Below, piece by piece: positions 1 to 5,430 of a stretch of 14,104 nucleotides of DNA (positions within the stretch are counted from its first letter, which is position 1; each line of letters opens with the position of its first letter). This DNA comes from an uncultured Lachnospiraceae bacterium (GTDB taxonomy: Bacteria; Bacillota_A; Clostridia; Lachnospirales; Lachnospiraceae): NCBI GenBank assembly GCA_946621895.1, contig CAMOOZ010000200.1, forward strand, positions 1-14,104, read 5' to 3'. The notes beneath the pieces are model-generated. The model had not been told where the DNA came from, ran no database searches, and saw nothing but the letters and a program-made list of their open reading frames with translations. Position numbers and translations under genes: made by a program.

Positions 1-125
1 CCGGCGCGCGGCGTCACCCCCCCCCGGGCGGGTTTTTCGGTGGTCCCCCGGGTGCCGCCGCTGCCCGCAAGCGTGCTTCCCGCGAGGGCTCCCGCCAGAA
101 CACAACTAAGAAACTTTTTTCTCAT
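1..125 (-). CDS. Secreted protein N-terminus, probable ABC solute-binding lipoprotein (partial)
   Basis: An open frame of 41 codons starts at ATG 125-123 and runs off the left edge without a stop. It is preceded by a strong ribosome binding site (GGGAGG at 141-136, 10 bases before the ATG). The first residues, MRKKFLSCVLAGALAG followed by STLAGSGGT, form a basic n-region, a hydrophobic core and a glycine/threonine-rich linker, as in a Gram-positive solute-binding lipoprotein. The position after LAG where the lipobox cysteine would sit is Ser (AGC instead of TGC). It is the last gene after the two permeases and two ATPases of a peptide/nickel importer, where the extracytoplasmic binding protein (SBP family 5) is the missing part; this assignment rests on context. 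The bases beyond about 60 contain long C and G runs that look unreliable, so residues after about 22 should not be trusted. Confidence 0.65.
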   Translation of the reverse strand, partial: MRKKFLSCVLAGALAGSTLAGSGGTRGTTEKPARGGVTPRA

Positions 126-135
126 TCTTTTTTAA

Positions 136-141
136 CCTCCC
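136..141 (-). promoter_or_regulatory. Ribosome binding site of the partial secreted protein
   Basis: GGGAGG on the minus strand, 10 bases upstream of the ATG at 125. It is the main evidence that the short edge frame is a real gene start. Confidence 0.7.
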
Positions 142-220
142 TTTATTGTAATTTGCAATCTTACACAGATGCCGCGAAGCGACAGTCTGGTGCTGCATAA
201 CAGTGGAACGCGTTTAGTAC

Positions 221-268
221 CGCCAGCTTCTGCTGGCGCGGTGGAGAATTTGCGAATGCAATCTCTCC
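221..268. repeat. Two adjacent intergenic hairpins
   Basis: The 165-base spacer between the second ATPase gene and the binding-protein gene holds two inverted repeats. CGCCAGC (221-227) pairs with GCTGGCG (232-238) across a TTCT loop. GGAGA (243-247) pairs with TCTCC (264-268) around an inner TTGC-GAAT-GCAA stem at 250-261. Neither is followed by a T-run on either strand, so they are not standard terminators. They could be mRNA stability or processing elements that set the ratio of binding protein to ATPases, or copies of a dispersed palindromic repeat; the 12-mer GGCGCGGTGGAG at 235-246 recurs at 7661-7672. Confidence 0.5.
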
Positions 269-290
269 GGTGCTATATCGATTCGATTTT

Positions 291-1259
291 TCACGCTTCT
301 CTCTCTACCATATGGCAGGCCGCCCAGTGATCCTCGCCGATCTGCCTTAACTCCGGCCTGGTCTGTCCGCAGTCATCCCCATTGCATTTCAGGCATCTGT
401 TCCGGAAGGGACAGCCGGGGGGCACATCCAGAGGACTTGGTGCCTCGCTTTCGATGCTTTCGATCTTCTGGGAAAAATCCATGTTCAGATCAAAGATCGC
501 GCCCAGAAGCGCCTGCGTATAAGGATGCTTTGCGCCCTTCGCCACCTCTTTTGCGGGCAATACCTCCACGATGTTTCCAAGGTACATCACGGCCACCCGG
601 TGGGACAGCTGGGAAACCAGCGCCATATCGTGGCAGACAAAGCCGATGGCGATATTGTGCTCCTTCTGGAGTTTTACCAGAAGCTCCACCACGGTTTTCT
701 GCACCGACACATCCAGCGCGCTTGTGGCCTCGTCGCACATGATCACCTCAGGCTCCAGGGCGATGGCTCTGGCGATCCCCACCCGCTGGCGCTGGCCGCC
801 GCTCATGTTATGCGGATAGCGAAGCGCAAACTCCTTTGGCAGCTCCACCATTTCCAGATATTTTCCGGCCGTCTCCAGCTTTTCGGAGTTCTTGATCAGC
901 CCAAAATTCAAAAGGGGCTCGCAGATGATGTCCATCACCTTCATTTTCGGATTAAAGGCCAAAGACGGATCCTGAAAGACCATCTGGATATGTCTGCGGT
1001 GCTGCCTGAGCGCTTCTCCCTTTAAGGCGCTGATATCCTTTCCATCAAAAAGGATCTCCCCCTCCGTGGGCTGATCCAGAGAAAGCAGCATGCGCAAAAG
1101 GGTGCTTTTGCCACAGCCGGATTCGCCGACGATTCCCAATGTTTCCCCCCGGAAAAAAGCCAGGTTGATATCGTTATTCGCAAGCAGCTCGCGGCCTCCC
1201 GCTGCCGGGAAGCGCCTGGTCACATGCTTTACCTCCAGGATCGGCTTCATCTCAGACAT
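291..1259 (-). CDS. Peptide/nickel-type ABC transporter ATPase (OppF/DppF-like)
   Basis: This is the second nucleotide-binding subunit of a cytoplasmic-face ATPase pair driving import through the two permeases upstream. The 322-residue protein has Walker A GESGCGKS at 45-52, the Q-loop Gln at 96, the ABC signature SGGQ at 153-156, Walker B ending in Asp176-Glu177, and the switch His210. The C-terminal oligopeptide/dipeptide extension (from about 245) has HPYTQALL and a cysteine cluster: Cys283, Cys289, Cys292, Cys297 and Cys315. The ATG at 1259 has GGAGGG 8 bases upstream and overlaps the preceding ATPase gene by 8 bases (ATGTCTGA), implying translational coupling. The substrate cannot be read from the ATPase; di/oligopeptides or nickel are the usual family substrates. 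Confidence 0.93.
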   Translation of the reverse strand: MSEMKPILEVKHVTRRFPAAGGRELLANNDINLAFFRGETLGIVGESGCGKSTLLRMLLSLDQPTEGEILFDGKDISALKGEALRQHRRHIQMVFQDPSLAFNPKMKVMDIICEPLLNFGLIKNSEKLETAGKYLEMVELPKEFALRYPHNMSGGQRQRVGIARAIALEPEVIMCDEATSALDVSVQKTVVELLVKLQKEHNIAIGFVCHDMALVSQLSHRVAVMYLGNIVEVLPAKEVAKGAKHPYTQALLGAIFDLNMDFSQKIESIESEAPSPLDVPPGCPFRNRCLKCNGDDCGQTRPELRQIGEDHWAACHMVEREA

Positions 1260-2043
1260 ATCGGAATCCCTCCAGCGTCGGCACGGAAGCCATCAGATTC
1301 TTTGTATAGGGCACATTGGAATGGCGCAGGATCTGCTCCCTGTCTCCTCTGTCCACCACCTTTCCCTGCTGCATCACGATGATGGAATCGCCCATATAGG
1401 CCGCAACACCGATATTGTGGGTGACCATGATGATGCTTGTGCCGAAATCCTCACGCAGCTCCATCATCTGCCTCACGATCTGCGCCTGTGTGGTGACATC
1501 CAGCGCGCTTGTGGGCTCGTCCGCCAAAAGGAGCTTTGGCCTGAAGGTCATTGCCATCGCAATGCCGCAGCGCTGCCGCATGCCTCCGGAAAGCTGGAAC
1601 GGAAAGCTGTTCATCACATTCTGCGCATCCGGCAGGCGCATCCTTGTGAGCATCTCACAGGCCTGATCCCAGGCTTCCTTCTTTGATTTCTTCTCATGGG
1701 TCAGGATATAGTCCACATATTGCGTGCCGATCTTTTTGATCGGATTGATCATCGCGCCGGAATCCTGGAAGATCATGGAGATCCTGCTGCCCCGGAGACT
1801 TCTCCACTCCTTTTGCGAATAGGAAAGCAGACTCTTTCCTTCAAAAAGAATATCCCCTCGGGAGACTTTTCCGCCTCCGGGCAGAAGTCCCAGGATCGCC
1901 CGGATCACCGTGGTCTTTCCGCTGCCGGATTCTCCCACCACGCTGACCACCTCGGCCTCCTTCATGGAAAGCGAGAAGTCTTCCAGCGTGGGGGCCGGGT
2001 TATTCCCATATTGCACTGTGATATTTTTTACTTCCAGAAGCAT
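1252..2043 (-). CDS. Peptide/nickel-type ABC transporter ATPase (OppD/NikD-like, short form)
   Basis: This is the first ATPase subunit of the importer. I start it at ATG 2043, giving 263 residues beginning MLLEVKNITV, because AGGAAAGG lies 7 bases upstream; the frame is open to an ATG at 2127 but the extra 28 residues do not look like family sequence. Walker A GESGSGKT is at 37-44, the signature LSGGMRQR at 151-158, Walker B LLLADE at 171-176 and the switch His at 209. Unlike its partner it stops soon after the ABC core (VPYTKNLMASVPTLEGF) and lacks the usual cysteine-bearing oligopeptide C-terminal extension, as in the short NikD type. A 130-base spacer separates it from the permease gene before it. 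Confidence 0.92.
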   Translation of the reverse strand: MLLEVKNITVQYGNNPAPTLEDFSLSMKEAEVVSVVGESGSGKTTVIRAILGLLPGGGKVSRGDILFEGKSLLSYSQKEWRSLRGSRISMIFQDSGAMINPIKKIGTQYVDYILTHEKKSKKEAWDQACEMLTRMRLPDAQNVMNSFPFQLSGGMRQRCGIAMAMTFRPKLLLADEPTSALDVTTQAQIVRQMMELREDFGTSIIMVTHNIGVAAYMGDSIIVMQQGKVVDRGDREQILRHSNVPYTKNLMASVPTLEGFRYV

Positions 2044-2050
2044 CCGGATT

Positions 2051-2058
2051 CCTTTCCT
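2051..2058 (-). promoter_or_regulatory. Ribosome binding site deciding the start of the first ATPase
   Basis: AGGAAAGG on the minus strand sits 7 bases before ATG 2043. No comparable site precedes the longer alternative start at 2127. Confidence 0.65.
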
Positions 2059-2097
2059 GTCGCTGTGTTGCCGTCCGCAAAGCGGCATATTTCCAAT

Positions 2098-2133
2098 GCG
2101 AATGGAACATTCGCTATGTGTTCGCACGTGCGA
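2098..2133. repeat. Palindromes in the spacer between permease and ATPase genes
   Basis: GCGAATG (2098-2104) and CATTCGC (2108-2114) form a perfect 7-bp stem with a 3-base GAA loop. Eight bases on, TCGCACGTGCGA (2122-2133) is a perfect 12-bp palindrome. A further CATTCGC lies at 2160-2166. No T-run follows. The spacer is 130 bases, long for an operon of this kind, and holds no open reading frame I would accept. Confidence 0.5.
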
Positions 2134-2173
2134 TCACATTATCGTTTAATACCAGAAGCCATTCGCATACGCT

Positions 2174-3004
2174 TCAGCCCTCTTCCCTCACATCCAGCAC
2201 ATCCCGCAGGCTGTCACCGAGAAGATTGAAAATAACAACTGTTACCAATATTGCAAGGCCCGGAAACAGCATCAGCCAGGGCGCATTCTGCATATAGGCC
2301 CGCCCGTCATTTAACATCAGGCCCCACTCCGCCGCGGGCGGCTGGGCGCCGAAGCCCAGAAAGGAAAGCCCCGCCAGCTCCAGGATCATCGTGCCGATAT
2401 CCGTGGCGGCCGTGATCACCATCGTGGGCATGATATTGGGCACCATATATTTCCACAGGATATAGGGCACCCTTGAGCCCGTGACCACGGCGGCGGAGAT
2501 GTAATCCGTATGCCTGATCTTCAGCACCAGGCTTCTGGCCATTCTGGCGTATTTTGTCCAGGAAACGATCGCGATGGCGATGATCGCGTTTTTGATGCTG
2601 GCACCCAGGATACCGGCCACGGCGATGGCCAGCACCATACCGGGAAAGGAGATCATCATATCGGAAAACCGCATGATCACGGCATCCACGATCCCGCCGA
2701 AATAGCCCGCAATAACGCCCAGAAGGCTTCCCACCACCAGAATCACGGCCACCAGGATAAGCGATGAGGACAGCGAGATCTGTGTCCCGTAGATCACCCG
2801 GGTGAAGAGATCCCGGCCGAGCTTGTCCGTTCCGAACCAGTGCGCCGCGCTGGGCGGCTGAAGGGCATCCGTCAGCACCGATTTATAGGGATCCTGCGGA
2901 CACAGGACCGGCGCCAGGACCGCCACCAGCACAAGACCGACCGCAAGCAGAAGATATACGGTAAACTGTTTGTTCTTTTTTACAAATACCCGAAACTTAT
3001 CCAT
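2174..3004 (-). CDS. Peptide/nickel-type ABC transporter permease (OppC/DppC/NikC-like)
   Basis: This is the second transmembrane subunit of the importer, 276 residues, the usual length. A cytoplasmic N-terminus leads into a membrane helix at about 16-32, then the family motif HWFGTDKLGRDLFTR (55-69), hydrophobic segments at about 78-100, 116-135, 138-152, 193-217 and 246-264, and the coupling (EAA) region around 171-190 with AAVVTGSRVPYILWKYMVPN, which contacts the ATPases. It ends in the typical LLGDSLRDVLDVR. The ATG at 3004 has AAGGA about 6 bases upstream. It forms a heterodimer with the permease encoded at 3158-4093, from which it is separated by 153 bases. Confidence 0.93.
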   Translation of the reverse strand: MDKFRVFVKKNKQFTVYLLLAVGLVLVAVLAPVLCPQDPYKSVLTDALQPPSAAHWFGTDKLGRDLFTRVIYGTQISLSSSLILVAVILVVGSLLGVIAGYFGGIVDAVIMRFSDMMISFPGMVLAIAVAGILGASIKNAIIAIAIVSWTKYARMARSLVLKIRHTDYISAAVVTGSRVPYILWKYMVPNIMPTMVITAATDIGTMILELAGLSFLGFGAQPPAAEWGLMLNDGRAYMQNAPWLMLFPGLAILVTVVIFNLLGDSLRDVLDVREEG

Positions 3005-3157
3005 ACCGAATCCTTAAATGATGTCAGGGTCAAAAGTGATTCCCGGACCTCTTCAGCGCCCTGTGCGCGAATCCCTCTGTGATCTGTATCCCCGCCGGAG
3101 GCGATATCGGAAATGCATTGACAGGAAACAGATTTGCCAAATGCGTTTGCGACACCT

Positions 3158-4093
3158 TCAGCGCAGCCTGATCCGCGGGTCCACCCAGTAGTAGGAGATA
3201 TCCACCAGCAGATTGATCCCCATATAGATTAACGACACCCACAGCACATAGCCCTGGATCAGGTTGTAGTCATAGGAGGTGATCGCGGAAACAGCCAGAT
3301 TCCCCAGCCCCTGATAGCTGAAGATCACCTCCACCACGGCAGTCCCGCCCAGCAGCGATCCCAGGGAAAGTCCCAGCATCGTGATCAGGGGCAGCAGGGA
3401 ATTCGGAAACACATGTTTCCAAAGAATCGCGCTCTCGCTTTCCCCCCTGGCCCTGGCTCCCGTCACATAATCCTGATGGAGCTCCTCCAGCACAGCCGTC
3501 CTGACCTGCCTCGTATACTTGGAGGCCATCGCGAAGGCCAGTGTGACCGCGGGCAAAATGATCTTGTTAAAGCCAGTCCCGGTGGAAACAACGGGAAGCC
3601 AGCCCAGCTTCAGGCAGATGAAATAAAGCAGGAGAAGACCGACCCAGAAATTGGGCATGGACACGCCGACAAAGCTTAAGCCCCGGACCAGATAATCAAT
3701 GGGTTTATTATGATAGACAGCCGAAAGCATCCCCAGCGGGACGGAAACGATCAGCATCAGCACCAGAGACAGTAAAGCCAGCTTTAAGGTGGGCCAGAGC
3801 CTGGAGGCCAAAAGCTCACCGATGGGCTTGCCCGTGGAATAGGAGGTGCCGAAATCTCCTCTGAGGCAGTTTCCCAGCCATCTGCCATACTGGACGAGCA
3901 CCGGGTCATTTAATCCCAGCTCCTCCCGCCTGGCATTCAGCTCCGCCTCCGTGGGCATCGTCCCCGCCGCGGCGTACATGGTGCGGACGGGGTCACCGGG
4001 TGCAAGATAGATCAACATAAAGGTGAAAAAACTGATCCCGATCAGTACGATCACGATCTGCAGCAGCCGCTGCACCAGCATTTTCTTAGACAA
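3158..4093 (-). CDS. Peptide/nickel-type ABC transporter permease (OppB/DppB/NikB-like)
   Basis: This is the first gene of the importer operon, a 311-residue permease. A membrane helix (about 8-30) opens the protein and leads into LAPGDPVRTMY, the family's first conserved motif. Further hydrophobic segments lie at about 102-125, 138-160, 176-190, 233-255 and 283-300, and the coupling region starts at GARARGESESAILWKHVFPN (212-231). The C-terminus DPRIRLR is typical, so the gene is complete. I take TTG at 4093 as the start because GGGAGAG lies about 8 bases before it; the first in-frame ATG (4081) has only a weak AAG upstream. The APGDP-rich N-terminal loop resembles NikB-type permeases, but the substrate remains open. 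Confidence 0.92.
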   Translation of the reverse strand: MSKKMLVQRLLQIVIVLIGISFFTFMLIYLAPGDPVRTMYAAAGTMPTEAELNARREELGLNDPVLVQYGRWLGNCLRGDFGTSYSTGKPIGELLASRLWPTLKLALLSLVLMLIVSVPLGMLSAVYHNKPIDYLVRGLSFVGVSMPNFWVGLLLLYFICLKLGWLPVVSTGTGFNKIILPAVTLAFAMASKYTRQVRTAVLEELHQDYVTGARARGESESAILWKHVFPNSLLPLITMLGLSLGSLLGGTAVVEVIFSYQGLGNLAVSAITSYDYNLIQGYVLWVSLIYMGINLLVDISYYWVDPRIRLR

Positions 4094-4133
4094 AGCTCTG
4101 CTCTCCCGATATAAATGAAGCTCTCTGGTAACT

Positions 4134-4165
4134 GTTCAGGGTGTTAAATAGAACCTTTCCTGAAC
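4134..4165. promoter_or_regulatory. Inverted repeat in the importer operon leader
   Basis: GTTCAGG (4134-4140) and CCTGAAC (4159-4165) form a perfect 7-bp inverted repeat with an 18-base spacer. It lies just downstream of the predicted transcription start and about 40 bases before the first start codon, so it could be a leader hairpin or an operator for a repressor. No known regulator consensus is recognised; it is not a NikR-type site. Confidence 0.4.
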
Positions 4166-4187
4166 GAAAAACAAGCAAACTATATAA

Positions 4188-4217
4188 ACTATACCGTTTT
4201 CCTTAAATGGTTGTCAA
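4188..4217 (-). promoter_or_regulatory. Sigma-A promoter of the importer operon
   Basis: On the minus strand a perfect -35 TTGACA (4217-4212) and a near-perfect -10 TATAGT (4193-4188) are separated by 18 bases in an AT-rich region. Transcription would start near 4181, leaving a leader of about 88 bases. The -10 lies in a direct repeat of AAACTATA on the plus strand (4177-4184 and 4186-4193). Confidence 0.75.
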
Positions 4218-4225
4218 GCGTAGTT

Positions 4226-4247
4226 TGGAAAGTTTCATATTTTTCCA
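4226..4247. promoter_or_regulatory. Inverted repeat upstream of the importer promoter
   Basis: TGGAAA (4226-4231) and TTTCCA (4242-4247) form a 6-bp inverted repeat spaced by 10 bases, placed about 45 to 66 bases before the predicted transcription start and directly upstream of the -35. That is a normal place for an activator site. The AT-rich surroundings make chance symmetry possible. Confidence 0.3.
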
Positions 4248-4345
4248 TTTTGTGAAAAAACAAGAAAATTCCATGCCTTATGAGATGGGTAGGAATTGAT
4301 ATATTCACGCCTATTTCATATGTTATTTAATGTTTGGGGTCTGTG

Positions 4346-4459
4346 GTGCGTGCTCTTTCGCTATGCGCACGGCTGGCAATCAAGCAGGGGGGACGAAGCC
4401 GCACCCTGCTCGCCCCGCCGGCCGCGCTATGGCAAAGCCATAAATTACATCTGCGCGGC
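4346..4459. repeat. GC-rich three-hairpin intergenic element
   Basis: Within the 440-base gap 4094-4533 this GC-rich island sits between AT-rich promoter sequence and the mscS terminator. It holds three consecutive inverted repeats: GTGCG (4346-4350) with CGCAC (4366-4370); AGCAGGG (4383-4389) with CCCTGCT (4404-4410); and GCCGCGC (4421-4427) with GCGCGGC (4453-4459), the last enclosing a second perfect stem TATGGC-AAA-GCCATA (4428-4442). Reading frames cross it on both strands (4327-4530 minus; 4334-4801 plus), but neither has a ribosome binding site or a recognisable product. It could be a dispersed palindromic repeat or a structured RNA; nothing in the window decides between them. Confidence 0.5.
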
Positions 4460-4466
4460 TGTGCGA

Positions 4467-4499
4467 TAAAAAAAGACCCTGCTCCGATCCGGGGCAGGG
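4467..4499 (-). terminator. Rho-independent terminator of the mscS transcript
   Basis: On the minus strand, starting 35 bases after the mscS stop codon, a 9-bp stem (CCCTGCTCC at 4477-4485 against GGGGCAGGG at 4491-4499, one G-T pair) with a 5-base loop is followed by TCTTTTTTT (4476-4468). This is a textbook intrinsic terminator and closes the transcription unit that may begin at serC. Confidence 0.88.
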
Positions 4500-4533
4500 C
4501 CGCAAACTTTTCCGCCGCTCTTCTTATCACTCC

Positions 4534-5430
4534 TTATTCCGCTTTATCCATATGCACATCCAGCTGCGGGAAGGGGATCTCGATCCCGCCGGCATCCAGC
4601 GCAAGCTTCGCCTTCTCCAGCGCCTCCCACTTTGCCTCCCAGACCTTAGCCGTGTCGCACCAGAACTGCATGCGCAGATTCACCGACGAATCCGCCAGCT
4701 CCTCCACCGCGATCAGCATATCCTCTCCCTGCAGCACATATTCGCAGGTCTTTAGCATCTCCAGGAGGACTTCCTTCGCCTTCCTTAAGTCGGAGCCGTA
4801 GCTGATCCCCACGGTCAGCACGAGCTTGCGCTTTTCCATCGCGGTCATGTTCACCACTTTGGAGTTGGACAGGGAGCCGTTGGGAATGATCACCACCTTG
4901 TTTTCCCTGGTCAGCAGCCTGGTGTAGAAGATCTCGATCTTAAAGACCCTGCCCTCCACGCCCTCCGCCTCGATATAGTCGCCTACGACAAAGGGTTTGA
5001 CCAGCAGGATCAGCACGCCGCCGGCAAAATTGGCAAGGCTTCCCTGGACCGCCAGGCCGATGGTCACGCCCGCGGAGCCCAAAAGCGCCACTACCGTTGC
5101 AATGTTCATTCCAAAGCCGGAGGCGATGAGAAAGATCAGGACGATATACAGCCCCACCTTCAGGCAGGAATCCAGAAACTGGCTGGTTCCCGTATCCACC
5201 TTCGCTTTGTCCAGCGATTTTCTGATCAGCCTGCGGATAAAGCCGATGAGCTTTACCCCGATGGCAAAAACCAGTATGGTCAGCCCGATCTTCACGCCAA
5301 AGGAAAGCGCGTGGGAAGGAAGATCCTTAAAAAACTGCTCCAGAATGCCCGGCTGCACCGCCTCCTTCAGCTCATCTGGCAGCAGCTCCGTAATGCCGTC
5401 GGCCACTGTCTCCAGGAAAAGCGGCCTCAT
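4534..5430 (-). CDS. mscS: MscS-family small-conductance mechanosensitive channel
   Basis: This is a membrane channel that opens under bilayer tension and releases solutes during hypo-osmotic shock. The 298 residues are close to the three-helix MscS type. An amphipathic N-terminal region (1-40) precedes helices at about 43-65 and 91-106, then the glycine/alanine-rich pore helix (about 109-141, ending SLANFAGGVLILLVKPF). The cytoplasmic beta domain follows, with VGDYIE, EGVEGRVFKI and the conserved IPNG (182-185). The C-terminal cage domain ends in GIEIPFPQLDVHM, as usual for the family. The ATG at 5430 overlaps the stop of the upstream branching-enzyme-like gene (ATGA), so translation is probably coupled. 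A strong terminator follows. Confidence 0.93.
   Translation of the reverse strand: MRPLFLETVADGITELLPDELKEAVQPGILEQFFKDLPSHALSFGVKIGLTILVFAIGVKLIGFIRRLIRKSLDKAKVDTGTSQFLDSCLKVGLYIVLIFLIASGFGMNIATVVALLGSAGVTIGLAVQGSLANFAGGVLILLVKPFVVGDYIEAEGVEGRVFKIEIFYTRLLTRENKVVIIPNGSLSNSKVVNMTAMEKRKLVLTVGISYGSDLRKAKEVLLEMLKTCEYVLQGEDMLIAVEELADSSVNLRMQFWCDTAKVWEAKWEALEKAKLALDAGGIEIPFPQLDVHMDKAE

Noticed and set aside
221..238. The CGCCAGC hairpin as an intrinsic terminator after the second ATPase gene
   Set aside because: No T-run follows on either strand, and another gene of the same operon begins about 100 bases downstream.
525..1025. Long plus-strand frames opposite the ATPase, SerA and GlgB-like genes
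   Set aside because: They are antisense shadows of GC-rich genes with strong family matches on the other strand and have no ribosome binding sites.
2044..2127. A 28-residue N-terminal extension of the first ATPase
   Set aside because: The internal ATG at 2043 has a good ribosome binding site and begins at the normal family N-terminus; the extension would be encoded over the palindromic spacer.
3030..3242. A 70-residue minus-strand frame over the spacer between the two permease genes
   Set aside because: It begins inside the first permease gene in another frame, has no family resemblance, and both flanking permeases are complete, so it is not a frameshifted remnant.
4094..4260. A NikR nickel-repressor site at the importer promoter
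   Set aside because: The GTATGA-type half sites with 16-base spacing are absent; the repeats present have different sequences.
4327..4801. Reading frames on both strands across the GC-rich intergenic element (67 residues minus; 155 residues plus)
   Set aside because: No ribosome binding site, composition-driven sequence, and overlap with the palindromes, the mscS terminator and, on the plus strand, the mscS gene itself.
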